From Ephemerocybe angulata (Eukaryota > Basidiomycota > Agaricomycetes > Agaricales > Psathyrellaceae): a DNA stretch of 64,000 bases. Both the position numbers and the translations under genes were made by a program. Location: positions 806,001 to 870,000 of the forward strand of contig JAACJK010000001.1 of NCBI GenBank assembly GCA_013368325.1, read 5' to 3'. The stretch's first letter is position 1. Each line of letters begins with the position of its first letter. Below are positions 10,601 to 21,922 of this stretch, in pieces. The notes below the pieces were generated by a model, which did not search any database, was not told the DNA's origin, and saw only the letters and a program-made list of their open reading frames with translations.

Positions 10601-12873
10601 CAAACTCATCCTCATCCTTCGGTATATCCCCCGACAAATCCTCCCTCTGCAACGCAATCACAGTCGCCATCCGCTCCAGCTCCTCCACCCGCTCACTCTT
10701 CGGCCACGCACTATCATGGCTGAACGACGTCTTCGGTGTCAACTGCGGTCGGGGAGAGTACACCATCGCCCCGGCACGGGGCACGACAGGGGAAAGCGAC
10801 GTCGAAGGCGACACTGGCACAAGCCCAGGTACAGGCACAGGTACAGGTACAAGCGCAGTAGCAGGAGCAGCCTGCCCTGGCACCTGCCCGGGTGGTTGAG
10901 GCAGACTCCTTAACCGCACAGGCGTCCCCGCAGCCGAGCCCACCTGCCCAACAGCCTTCGGACTAACAGGAAGAAGAGGGAACCGATGCGACTGCGGCGA
11001 CACCGATCTTGTCCTCGACGACACCCTTAGATGGTGCGACACCCGCAGCGCTCGCTGGCCTTTGCCCTCCTCCGCCGCGATGTCCCTCCCTCCATCCGGC
11101 AGCGCGCCTTGGTTTTGGTGATGGGCAGAGGCAGGGTGCATTTGCGATATGTGGTGTGTTGAGGGCGGGGGGAGGCCCGATACGTTCGAATTCTGTGTGA
11201 CGGGGAGGGGGAGGGTGTACGGGTCGGGGAGCGCCATGTTGCCGCCTGCGCTCGATGGGCGGACGAGGTAGGGCGCTACGGGTGGGACGGCCATGTACGC
11301 TTGTGCTTGCACTTGTGGGTGGTGGTATGGATCCATGGCGTAGTACGATTTCGGCGGTGGTGACATAGGCGACATAGGCATAGGCGACATAGGGGGTGGT
11401 ATCCAGACTTGGTTATGCTGGTGGTCGACGGCGAAGGGTGGTAGCGGTGGTGGGGACATGGGGAGCGCAGGGTACACCGGGCTCGCGGGGTAGTGGTATG
11501 GGAGGACTGGTGTGTCATAGGTGTAGGGCGAGGAGGCGGGTGGGGCGGCTTGCGGCGGGGGAACAACTTTGGGGTGCACGATCGAGACGGGTACGCTCAG
11601 GAACAGATCCTTACTGGGAGAGAGAAAGAAAGAAGGAGAAGGAAGGGGAAGGGGTGAGTACGAATACGCATACGAATAAGCATGAGTGGGTATTAGAGTA
11701 GGGGTACAATTTGAACACGTACTTGCCAAAGCCCATGGACATCTTGATGTCAACTGTGCAGCGGATCTCGAAGAGCGACTCGGTGTGGCGCGGGGGATCT
11801 TCTTCGTCGCCTTCGAGGGTGCCGCCTCTGACTCCGCGCGAGTGCTTCGGGACGTCGAAGACGAGGTTGGCGACGCCCTCGGCGCCTGGGGGTATGATGT
11901 ATTCTGGACCGCGGAAGGGGACGTGCGTGAGCGTGTCCGTCAGCTCCAGCGCTTGCTTCCCTGCTTTCGATGAGACGCCAGGTAGAATAAGAGTACGGTT
12001 CAGAGATAGCGACAAGCCAGTATTCTGTAGTAGTAGACGCATTTAATAAAGTCACAATGCATTAGATAGATTACACTCACCTTCTTGTTCGAATGGTTCT
12101 TAACATGCAACTCAATGCACGCGCTCTCCCCAGCAACAACCACAGGCCCCACCAACTTCCCATGCACCCAAAACTTGCCCATCTCCCCAATAACCACGCC
12201 CTCGGGCTCCTTGCCCCCCACAAGCTCCTCATACGGCCACCCCGCAACCACATCCACACTCTGTGTATGCACCACCAACTTGCGCTCGTCCTTCCACACC
12301 ACGCCCACGCTCGCGCGCAGCTCGTAGCGGACCTTCGCGAGCCCGGAGCCGAAGGTAAGTGCGCAGGGCGAGCCCTCGGGGATGGGGATGCGGAAGAGGA
12401 AGGTGCTGAGGCCGCGGCGGGCTTGGTGGTAGTGAGGCGGGAGGACGGGGCTGCCGGGCTGCGGGTACGCCTGCACGGCGTTGGACGGGGGCAGTCCTGG
12501 GCCTTGGAATATCCGCTTGCTGTGTATAAACGTCGACGTCGCCGAGTGGTCTCGCGAGGTTAACTCTACAGTACAGAAATCGATAAGATAAGAAGAGAAG
12601 AAGAATTACGGACGGGCAAACGGGGTCAGCGATATGATTATGATAATGCGCCACTGGGGAGAGGAACGGACCTTGGTTCGCGAAGAGCTCGACCATGATG
12701 ACCCCAATTCCCAGACCCTTGTCGGCTCTGCACTCCATCTCGACCTTCCCCGCGATAAAGCCTCCCGCGACGAACATCCTGTCCGCCAGGGTGATCGAAA
12801 CCTTGACTTTGGAGTGGTGGGGCGAGGCATTCATAGGCTCCGGGATGGCCATCGGCTGCGCGGACGACGCCAT
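7698..12873 (-). CDS. Arrestin-domain protein with very long disordered tail (1634 aa)
   Basis: Four exons on minus: 12672-12873, 12081-12565, 11723-12024 and 7698-11613, with introns of 106, 56 and 109 nt. The joined frame is exact: FANQ|ELTSRDHSATST, NHSNKK|NTGLSLS and SMGFG|NKDLFLS. An arrestin N-domain (about 22-183) is followed by an arrestin C-domain (about 200-345) with the typical VPVSIVHP end, then about 1290 residues rich in Pro, Ser, Lys and Gly. Fungal arrestin-like proteins usually act as cargo adaptors that bring HECT ubiquitin ligases to plasma-membrane transporters. I did not find an exact PPxY motif in the tail, so ligase recruitment is not shown. Local codon repeats encode PMSPMPMSP and VPVPVPVPG. 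The first donor (GTCCGT) is weak but is the only one that keeps the domain intact. Confidence 0.85.
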
Positions 12874-13391
12874 CTTCTCAGTTATCTGCTAAGGTATCGT
12901 TCGTCTTCTACTTAGCCTATTCAAGGTCTTCGCGAGGTCAATGAAGGGTAAGTAAGGAAGCAGCTGTCCAGCATGCATACATACAGAGGAGCCCGCCGTT
13001 GTACGTCCGTCGGGGTGTGAGTCTTCTTCTTTCGTGCGTCTTCCTCTTTAGGGCTCTTTAGGGCTATCTGCCTGCTTCTGCTAACGCAACAAGAAACGCG
13101 CGCTGAAACAAGATGTGTTGTTGGTCTGTGCGTTTTTTGGCGACCGGTTGAAGGCTGCTATACAGAGACATTGTTGAGGGTATTCAAGCGGGCGCCATTT
13201 CTGCTGAGTGCTGGGAAGGTTGGGAGGTTGGGAGAAGGGAAGAGAAGCGGTGAGATCATGAATTCAGCGCTCGATTTCGGCATTTCTCACACCGCCACGG
13301 CCGAATCGAAGCACCGGAGGTCCGTAGCGCACACAGGAATCAGGATAAACCCAACGCGACCAAGTACAAGTATGCATGCAGTGACTAAGTA
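12874..13391. other. Upstream region of the arrestin gene
   Basis: About 520 bp between the arrestin start (minus) and the stop of the next minus-strand gene. It contains a repeated GGGCTCTTTA near 13050 and a GGGCGCC near 13190. No coding potential was recognised. Confidence 0.5.
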
Positions 13392-15228
13392 CTACAGCGA
13401 AAAGCAAGGACGAAAACAATAAACAGTATTCCTGCACGAATCCTTCAACCTAACCACACTCAAAACCTCGTCAAACATCTTAATCCTGAACTTAAAAGTC
13501 TCCTGGTCAGGTACCCTCATATCCATAAGCTCCTCGTACAAGGCGTCCTTGCTCAGCTGTATCAGCCCCATGCCCCCCTCACTCATCGCAAACGCTAACC
13601 CGATGTGCACTTCCCGGAGGTACCGCAGGCTGGTGAGAGAATTTAGATAGTCGGCCTATATAGAAACGCGGGAGGAGGAGGAGGTGAGAAAAACGCCGCG
13701 GCATAACGGGGTAATTCTAAAAGAGCTCACCAACGTGATAGACGCAGGCTTGATACTATTCCTTATTCCAGGTCCCCGTTTATGATAATACAACGGCGCC
13801 GACAGCTTCCTCAACTGTCCACACTGCAAAACAGCCTCCCAATACCGCGGCCTCAAAACGAACGGTTCCTCCGCGTCGCTCCACCCGCACCTCGCCTCCA
13901 CCCAAAACACACGCAGCGTAGCCCGGTGCTTCGGCAGAACCTGCATATACACTTCCGCTGCTAACTCCGTCCACTGGGGATGCTCAACATCCACGCTACC
14001 CCCCGCCTTCTTGATATAGAGCGACTGCAGCCCGGAGTACGATTTCAGGTATGCGACGAGGGCGGGGGATATGCTGTGCACCGTCACCGAGGTCAGCTGG
14101 ACACGTCGGGATGTGAGATGTTCCCAGAAGGATGAGGTTCTGCTGCTGAAGTTGTTCGGCATGTCGATGGAGGAGAGGTTCGAGAGCGCGTCCCACGGGT
14201 ACTGCCCCTTGCTCCAATACGAATCGAGCGCTCGTACATGGGTCAACCTCACCCCAGGACCTGCTTCGGATAACAGGTCCCCCAGCGAGGGTTGCCCACT
14301 GGCAAATTCGATCTCCACCCCCAGTCGCAGGTCCGTAAGCTGCGGAGAGGCTTGTATGGCCTTCTTTAAGGCGGCTGTGACGGTGTGCGATAGGGGGGAT
14401 TTGTAGTCGCCTGCTTCTAGGGATAGGAGTTTGAGGTGGCTGAACTTTTCGAAGGGGAAGTGGGATGTGGGGACCCAGTGGTCGAAGGTGATGTGGAGCT
14501 CTTCTAGGCTGGGCAGGGTGGCGAGGGCTTCTGCCATTATCGAATACGGATCTTTGATTTTCAAATTCCAGCTGCAGGTACCAAACAAGATTAGATTAAC
14601 ATGATGGCCGTTAGGAGGCAGGGCGCTTAACGATAAGTGACTCACTAGACGCGCTTGAGGTTGTCCAGTGCCTTCAAAGCCGGGGCGATGCAGTAACCCT
14701 GCAGGGGCATGAGGCGGGCGTCCTGGTTAGGATTCTGCCAGTTGCTCTGGGAAGGGGCGGAGAAGATAAGGAGGTTGTGGATGCGGAGCGTCTTCGTCAG
14801 CGCACTGCATGCAGGCGCCTTTCCGGATGACAGGGCTTTGAGGAGATACCCAGTGGAATGGGACCCCCGAGCCACCGAGTCAATGATAAGCTCCTCGAAC
14901 ACTCTTTCGAGGAGATACTCGTTCAGCTCGATGCACGTCCGTCGCAGGTTGCACAAATCCTTCTTGGACTCGACCTAGGGGGAGTTAGTATCCCTATAAA
15001 GCCGCGATTGATTCGGCATACCTCGTCGAATATCTGGTCCAAGAGTTCGAAGGGCAGCGAGAATAGACGCCCAGGCTGCTCAGTGCACCTCCTAGGCTCA
15101 TTCGACTTGGAAAAGGCCCTAGCGATGCGCTCGGTGAAGCTCGGCCGTCTTGAGCGCGCCTCTGCAGCTTCAAGACCGTCCGCTGGAGGCGAGGGCTGCA
15201 GCATTTTCCTGTTCCACTTGGGTGCCAT
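13392..15228 (-). CDS. F-box-like LRR protein, subfamily II (546 aa, four exons)
   Basis: Exons on minus: 15022-15228, 14646-14974, 13731-14571 and 13392-13655, with introns of 47, 74 and 75 nt. The F-box core is LPFELLDQIFDEV (about 58-70), and intron 1 falls right after DE. The rest has leucine-rich segments (LPSLEELHITF, FSHLKLLSLEAG) and the subfamily motifs LKSYSGLQSLYI and VLPKHRATLRVFWV, also found in 22366, 27540 and 41579. Intron phases (0, 2, 0) are identical to those genes. The role is probably SCF substrate recognition, inferred from the F-box. It is divergently oriented to ERV41, with a 479-bp shared upstream region. Confidence 0.8.
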
Positions 15229-15707
15229 CGTGGGGTGCGGGGGGAGTCAAGATACGGATACGGTCCGGGATCTAGGTCGCTCTATCCATGCGCCCGCAAT
15301 CAGCTCGTTTGTGCCTGTTTGACTCGGACATGTCGCCAATGGACCGTCAGGCACAGGGGTCGTCTGGGACTCGATATTAAGCGTTCGAGGGCAAGTATGG
15401 ACTCGAATGCAGCATGGCGGTTGCAGAATAACCTTTGGCGCTATTTTTCGCGCATGCGGTAGAAAACGAAATTGCGCAACCCAGGTCAAGTTGACGCCAT
15501 TGTGTCGTTCAGAAGCTGATGGCACACAGAACCCAAAGGGGCTTGAGCACGTGCCACGTGATCCTGGCATCTGGCGCGATGGGATCAGTGTCAACGTGTC
15601 TTCTACCACTTTCGCCGAACTTTAGTATCATACTTACTCGCTTTTAAGCTGCTGGCAGTGCGCAAAAGCTCTCTACCTCTGGACCTCTGGGACATTGGAC
15701 AAGGACA
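15229..15707. promoter_or_regulatory. Shared divergent upstream region (F-box / ERV41)
   Basis: The only space available for promoters of both the minus-strand F-box gene and ERV41. A 120-codon antisense frame covers part of it but has no domain signal. A near-palindromic GAGCACGTGCCACGTGATC with two CACGTG cores at about 15544-15562 could be a bHLH (E-box) site. Confidence 0.4.
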
Positions 15708-17495
15708 ATGGCGGAACCAGCGACCCTCATCAAGACCCTGGAAGACCTGATTCCAGCGGCACTCACCAAGTTCGACGCCTTCCCGAAGCTGCCGAAGGCG
15801 TACAAGGCGAGGTCCGAGTCGCGGGGGTTCCTGACCCTCGGCGTCCTGCTCCTGGCCTTGCTGCTGATGCTCAATGACATTGGCGAGTACCTCTATGGCT
15901 GGCCGGACCATGAGTTCGGCGTGGACATGGATACCACCAGTTTCCTGCCGGTTAACCTGGATATGACGGTGAACATGCCGTGCCATTGTGAGTCGTAGCG
16001 TCGTCTGTCTGTCGATGTATCAGAAGCTCATTGATCGACAGTCCTCTCGGTGGATCTGCGCGACGCAATGGGAGATCGTCTGTTCTTGACAGGAGGCTTC
16101 CGGAGGGACGGGGTGAGTAGCAACCGCCATCTCACACGACCGCACCTTACCAATCTACCAATCCCCCGCAGACCTTCTTCGACGTCGGCCAAGCGACCGC
16201 CCTCAAGGAACACGCCGCCGCCCTCTCCGCCAACCAAGCCATCGCGCAGTCCCGCAAAAGCCGCGGCTTCTTCTCCTTCCTCACCTGGAAGACGAAAAAG
16301 GCGGAGTTGTTCAAGCCGACGTACAACCACCAGGAGGACGGGAGCGCGTGCCGCATCTGGGGCACCATGTTCGTCAAGCGCGTCACCGCCAACCTCCACG
16401 TTACCACCCTCGGGCACGGCTACGCCAGCTACGAACACGTCGATCACAAAGGTCAGTACTCCCCTCCCATCCCCTCCCATCCCCTTCCTTGATTCCCTGT
16501 AACCGCAACCGTAACCGTAACGCTAACTAACGTGTTCGTTCCTCGCAGCCATGAACCTCTCCCATGTCATCTCCGAGTTCTCCTTCGGCCCCTACTTCCC
16601 CGAAATAGTCCAGCCGCTCGACAACTCCTTCGAAGTCACAGACAAAAACTTCGTCGCCTACCAATACTTCCTGCACATCGTGCCCACCGTCTACGTCACG
16701 CCCTCCCAGCCGCCCCTGCACACGCACCAATACAGCGTCACACATTATACGAAGGAGCTCGACCACCACCGCGGCACCCCCGGCATCTTCTTCAAATTCG
16801 AGATCGACCCTATCAGACTCACACATCATCAGCGCACGACTACATTCCTCCAACTGCTGATACGCTGTGTGGGTGTAATCGGAGGCGTCTTCGTGTGCAC
16901 GAGCTACGCCATCCGCATTACGACCCGCGCAGTCGAAGTCGTCTCGGGCGCAGACCAGAGCCCGGGGCTCGTAGCCGCAGAGTCGAGCGGCGTCAAAGTG
17001 GGCGGGCTAAGAGCGAAGTGGGGCGGGTCGGAGTTACGGTCACGCCCGGGCGCGAATAGTGCGCGGCCTGGGTGGTCTTCCCCGTATGCGGGCACGACGC
17101 CCGCGACGGCGTCGTACGGCGCGATGCCCTCGCCATACCTCGCGAGTAACAGTAACAACATCTACAGCAACTCATCGAACCCCGGGACGCCGATGGTGCC
17201 TGCGACGCCGCACTCCTCCATCGGCCTAGGCTATCCTGCTTCTCCTTATCCTGCAACGCCTGGGAGTATACGCACGTCGGCGAGCTTGGGGCCGCCGCCG
17301 ATGCGGACGCCGAGCTATGGGAGTAATGGGCATGGGGGTGGGAGCCCGGGGTTGGTGCCGCCGAGCCCGTTGCCTGGGGCAGAGACGCCTGGGACGCCCG
17401 GGGTGTATGCGACGTTCCCGCCTACGCCTGGGCCTGGAGGGAGTGGGTTTAATGTTGGGCCTCCGCCTAGGAAAGCTGCCAAGAAGGATGATTAA
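15708..17495 (+). CDS. ERV41: Erv41/ERGIC2-type COPII cargo receptor subunit (525 aa)
   Basis: Exons 15708-15987, 16042-16112, 16172-16451 and 16549-17495. Family features in order: cytosolic KFDAFPKLP near residue 21, a first membrane segment about 40-58, a luminal domain with VNMPCHFLSVDLRDAMGD, NHVISEFSFG-type segment (LSHVISEFSFGPYFPEIV) and PGIFFKFEIDPI, then a second membrane segment about 310-331. Erv41 forms a complex with Erv46 that cycles between ER and Golgi and retrieves ER proteins. An unusual feature is a C-terminal extension of about 190 residues (342-525), rich in Gly, Pro, Ser and Thr. Yeast Erv41 ends soon after the second membrane segment. The intron phases and the luminal sequence make the identity secure. 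Confidence 0.92.
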
Positions 17496-17767
17496 CCGAT
17501 TGACTGAGTGATTGATTGGTGGATTCAGATAGGGAGAGAGGGAGGGGGAGGAGGTGTCCAAGGCGCTTGGTATATGTTGCATCCCGCTCTGTTTCGTCTG
17601 CGAGACCCTTCTTGGTGTGTATGTATACTATATCTTATTGATACCTTCTGTTGTATAAATGCCCAGATACGAGTCTTCTGCCAGTGGGCATAAGGCCTCA
17701 GACTACATGGAACACTCGCCAGATACCTTCTGCTCGAAGAACTGGCTTTGTGAGGCATTTTGCCTTC

Positions 17768-17844
17768 CATTGTTCCTGGACACGCCGGAACTGCGTCATC
17801 TCCCTGCGCGCGAGGATCATGTGGAGCTTCAATGCTTGACTGCG
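17768..17844 (+). repeat. Diverged direct repeat, copy 1
   Basis: About 77 bp resembling 18341-18419. The strongest shared core is GCGAGGATCATGTGGA, followed by a similar CTTC...TGCT(T/C)GACTGCG. Similarity also extends weakly on both sides. No terminal inverted repeats were seen. Confidence 0.6.
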
Positions 17845-18340
17845 AATTGCAGTGCCTCGACCGTTTGGATGTTGCGATTCTTCCTCTGGGACCCTGGTCA
17901 CACTTTTGGCATTCGAGAGCCCTGCACAGGGGGAAACTCTTGCAGAACGCCTGGACAAAATGTAATATTTTGCCGATTGACTTTTGCGGGTCACGAAATG
18001 GGGGTTCTGGGATTTTGCGCTATCGAAAATCCTCGAAAATCATTTTCTCCACGAAGAGCAAACGAAGCATTCAATCTGTTGTCGGATTGGAGAATGTTGA
18101 TACCTTCTGCCATTGACATCAACACATGTTACAAGATTTTGCAGAGGGTGAAACGTTTGTCTGTCAGCAGTGTCACGGAGACAAGGTGGTGCAGTCCAAG
18201 ACCCAGCAAACCTACCCCAGGATTGTGCTCGAGGCTTGAGCGACGCCATCTGCCTGCTCTACAACTCTGTCCTTCAATCAACCACTTACCCATCCGATGG
18301 CCATGTCTCTGTCCGAGTCGGAAGCATTGCTCTTAGACGG

Positions 18341-18419
18341 CATTGACGTCCTGGAACACCGGCATTCCAGAATATCGCTGCGAGCGAGGATCATGTGGAT
18401 CTTCGAGTGCTCGACTGCG
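18341..18419 (+). repeat. Diverged direct repeat, copy 2
   Basis: Second copy, 573 bp downstream of the first and in the same orientation. It has indels relative to copy 1, and no single reading frame is preserved in both, so a non-coding or decayed origin is likely. Confidence 0.6.
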
Positions 18420-19043
18420 TATGGCACTGCTCCTTCGCAGACTCGCAGTCGTTCATGCCTCTGTGCATCGCGAGCGGGAAGGACGGCGGTGCACTGAACG
18501 GCTCGCGTGTGGGATGAAACGGATGGCGACTGTGGGGGGCGATGAATAAAGGACCGTGGAGCCTGGAGAAGGTGGCAAAGAAACATTGCAGGGTGTGCCA
18601 TTGCAGGCGAAGGGTTTGTCGGTCTGGCTTGTGGGCCGCTTCAGGATTGGCGCCGTGATGGTGGGCGATCATGCACACTGCCATCGCCTCAGCCAACGAT
18701 TGGCGCTTGCGAATTGATGACAATGAACAACTTGGACAACGTATTTTTCAGCTTCTAAACCATGGGCGCGATCACTCACAATTTCCCCTCCACAGTGTCG
18801 CCAGGTCCCTCCCACTGGCATCGTGAAACGAGGAAGAGGATTCGTTGCCGTTGCATCACACACGTTGGTATTTGCCTCCAGGAGCGCTCAGTGACTAGTG
18901 ACAGCCTGGGTGCTGCGCGAATTACGCAGCATGAAACCCGCTTAATCAATTCGCAGCTCACTCAGGGCGTTCAATTCACCTCGCGGGCAGGACGGGCGGG
19001 GTAGTCAGGGTCAATGGTAGTATGAAATTTGCGATGGGCGCCG

Positions 19044-19050
19044 TATATAA
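19044..19050 (+). promoter_or_regulatory. TATA box of the beta-lactamase-like gene
   Basis: TATATAA immediately after GGGCGCCG, about 200 bp before the ATG at 19247. A GTAAGTGTG at about 19097 and pyrimidine-rich sequence ending in CTAG before the ATG suggest a 5' UTR intron between the transcription start and the start codon. Confidence 0.5.
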
Positions 19051-19246
19051 GGTGTGTGGAGGGCGACGTTGAACAGTATCAGTTCCCCTCATCCGGTAAG
19101 TGTGTCTGCAATGTTCTCTAGCTTGAGCGCTCTGCTGAACTCGACTCTTCTAGCATTATATATTCCCCTTAATATCTTCCTCTGGCTGCTAGATCGTGCC
19201 TCCGCATTCATCAATTCAAGCCAGCCATCTAGGCGTCCACTACCCA

Positions 19247-21230
19247 ATGGGCTCCTCAAACCTCCTTCTCTACTGTTTCGTCCTAGCCAGCGCTTTCCTC
19301 GCGAACGCTGGATCCTCCATCACAGGCGCCCCAGCCACCGCCTGCCCCGTCCCACTCCCCAACCTCCTCTCGCACCGCGCGGTCGGACCCGACAGCGTCA
19401 CGCCCCGCATACAAAAGGCGCTGGACTCGCTCGATGGGTATCTCAAGAAACGGACCACCGCGGACGACCTCGACAGTCTTAGCATTGCTGTTGTGACCCC
19501 TGCTGGGCCGATCTTTACGCGTGGATATGGGCTTCTGAAGGCGAATGATACTTCGTCGAAGGCGGTACCTGATAAAGATTCTATTTATCGGCTTGGGAGT
19601 ATTTCGAAGATGTTTACGGTCTTTGAGACGCTTCTTTTGAGGGAGAAGGGTGCGCTCAGTCTGTGGGTGGATATTTCTTCGTGATTCTACTGCGTTGTCC
19701 TGATGCATTGTGCGATAGTGATGACCCTGCAGACAAATATCTCGCTGGGTTTACGACTCCAGATGCTGATTACAAGTGGGCTGATGCCTTGAGCGCCCGG
19801 GCGCCTAAGCCAAAGGACGGACTCACCGGTCCGTCATCCAAGGTTACCCTTCGTCAACTGGCGACCCACACATCAGGTATGCCGCTCCTTTGAAACCATC
19901 GTTTGCCTCCTTCGACTCACAAATGGGTATCATGAAGGCCTACAACGCGACTACCCGGTCAACTACCTCCAAGAATGGCCATCCAGCAACTGGACGAGCA
20001 CCCCCGCCGGCCCACTCGCCCTCGAGAAAGTCGTCGCAGACCTTGCGAAGAACCCTCTCGTCAACCTACCGAACTCCGTTCCCGTCTACTCCAACGTTGG
20101 GTTTGGCCTTCTCGGGCTTGCGAACATCGTTGCGAACGCCAAGTCCAAGGGAGCCGCGGGCGCTACGGAGCCCAAAACGCACAAGGAGCTTATCCAGCGG
20201 GATATTTTCGATGTGTTTGGCCTTAAGAGCAGTTTCTTCCGTGCGCCGGAGGATCCGGCTGTGAGAGCGCGCCTCGCTGTTTCGTCCAAGAACCCTATCT
20301 GGGCTGTACGTCAAGTTCTCCATTATCCTTTCTCTCTGCAATCGCTGGATGGGCGGGCGCTAAATATGCTGTTTATAGAACTCGCTTCTCGGAGATGTGG
20401 AAGACCCTGCTGGAGGACAGTACGGCTCCATCTCCGACCTCGCAGAAATAGCAAAAGCATTCCTCTCGCCCACCGCCCCGGCCAACGAATACAAGTTCCT
20501 CCCCACCCTCATCCGCGAATGGCTGAGGCCGTCACACCTCTTCGCCAGCGGCAACAGCGCCGTCGGCGCGCCCTGGGAGATATCCTACATCGCCGCCACA
20601 TCTGGCCCAACGACTCAGTCCTCGACGATCGTGCCCGTATACTCCAAGAGCGGCGACCTGGGCGACTACCATAATCTTTTCAGTTTGAACCCGGAGTACG
20701 GGTACGCGGTTGTGGTGCTCACGACGGGCTCGGCGAATCCCGACGAGTTCGCGGACGAGGCGTTCCAGGCGCTGCAGCCTGCGTTCCACGACGCGCTCGC
20801 GAAGGAGGTCTCGTCCTCGTACGTCGGCAAATGGGACAGCGGCTCTGGGAACTCGGCGGAGACCAAGCTCATTGACGGGCAGCTGTTCTTGACGCAGCTT
20901 ATCATCAATGGGTCCGATGTGCTTAGGATTCTGCAGGAGAAGAGGCTTCTCATTAAGGACACGAAGCAGGGTGTGCGCCCTGTTGCGCTGTGGAGCACGG
21001 GGAGGTTGGATGAGTTTAGGATGTCGCTTGGGAGGCCGGGGACGAGGGCGCCTGATAGGAAGGCTTTTTTGTCGTGTTTGCCGTATTGGGCGACTGTGGA
21101 CTTTTCGGTTGGGTCGAGGGGGGCGCCGTTGGATTTGGTGTATTGGGAGAATGGGGAGTTGGTGTATCCTAGTGCTGGGGTGAGGTTTAAGAAGAGTTTG
21201 TCGAGGAGGATATTTTTCAAGAAGGCGTAG
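19247..21230 (+). CDS. Secreted serine beta-lactamase-like hydrolase (597 aa)
   Basis: Exons 19247-19662, 19719-19876, 19938-20305 and 20379-21230, with introns of 56, 61 and 73 nt. The N-terminal hydrophobic segment (about 5-22, LLLYCFVLASAFLANA) looks like a signal peptide. The penicillin-binding/class C beta-lactamase fold is shown by S118-I-S-K121 (nucleophile Ser and Lys, in YRLGSISKMFT), Y242-S-N244 (YSNVGFGLLGLANIV) and a KTG-like K404-S-G406. Thus all three active-site elements are present. Fungal members act as esterases, peptidases or lactam hydrolases; the substrate cannot be read here. The start is the ATG in ...CAATGGGC; an upstream frame extends only to a GTG. The catalytic fold plus an extra C-terminal region explains the length. 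Confidence 0.88.
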
Positions 21231-21547
21231 GGAGGTGTTGGGGCTTCTGTCTGCAATGTTTCTCGGTTTATTCAGTTATGGACTTCCTGGCGCTCTGCCA
21301 TATAATCACAGTCTTTACTCTTTTGTCTAAGTCGGGACTACACCAGACTCAATTCAACCGCTCCGCCAATGGGGCTCCGAACACCACCCCATCGACTCCA
21401 TTGCAGCTCCTGAAACAATCGGCGAGAAATGTACGGAAACGTCGAGAAAAAGAGGACGGGTTGATAAAACGTCTGAGAAAGGGGTCCCTAAACTCCCAAG
21501 AAGTTCAATACCGACCTAACACCTAGCGACACAACATCTCACTTACC

Positions 21548-21922
21548 ATGTCCCCTTCGTATCGACCTTACTACGGCGGGGCAGACCCGTTCAACGCCGA
21601 CGTCACCCGTCTCATCAACAGCGACGAGCTCCAGTCCGTCGTGCGCCCCGCCGGGCAGAAGATCCAGAAGCGCCCCTGGACGCAGAAGAAGAACCCCCTT
21701 GTCAACAAGGCGGTTCTCTTCCGTCTCAACCCCTACGCCAAGACCCTCCGTCGCCAGGAGATCCGTGAGTCAACCTTTTTGCGTTCCCTGTACACCGGAT
21801 TACATACTTTACCTCTAGTCAAGCAGGAGCGCCTCATTGACAAGACCAAGGCCGCCAAGAAGGCTGACAAGCAGCCCACCTCCGCTGGCAAGGTCTTCCT
21901 CGAGACCCTCTTCTCCGCTTAA
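21548..21922 (+). pseudogene. RPL4: 5'-truncated copy of ribosomal protein L4 (uL4) C-terminus
   Basis: Exons 21548-21764 and 21819-21922 give 106 residues that match only the C-terminal part of 60S ribosomal protein L4 (DVTRLINSDELQSVVRPAG, RPWTQKKNPLVNKAVLFRL, NPYAKTLRRQEILKQERL). Full-length L4 is about 360 residues, so roughly the first 240 are absent and are not found upstream. A new short N-terminus (MSPSYRPYYGGADPF) precedes the match. The 54-nt intron is retained, so this is a DNA-level duplication, not a retrocopy. The frame and splice sites are intact, so a small protein could be made. It is called a truncated gene copy because the RNA-binding globular domain is missing. Confidence 0.8.

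Larger units (their letters stand above)
17496..19043. other. Long intergenic region with a diverged direct repeat
   Basis: It holds the ERV41 3' flank and the upstream region of the hydrolase gene. A 225-codon plus-strand frame (17659-18336) has no recognisable domain, and several frames overlap it. The only structure I see is a repeated segment (separate entry). Confidence 0.5.

Noticed and set aside
9329..11200. Several long Arg/Pro-rich frames opposite or across the arrestin tail exon
   Set aside because: Extreme Arg/Pro/Leu composition typical of shadows of low-complexity coding sequence. The minus-strand frame joins exactly to the arrestin domains.
17659..18336. 225-codon open frame between ERV41 and the hydrolase
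   Set aside because: No domain, unusual Cys/Trp/His-rich composition, and competing frames. It overlaps a repeat whose second copy is in a different frame.
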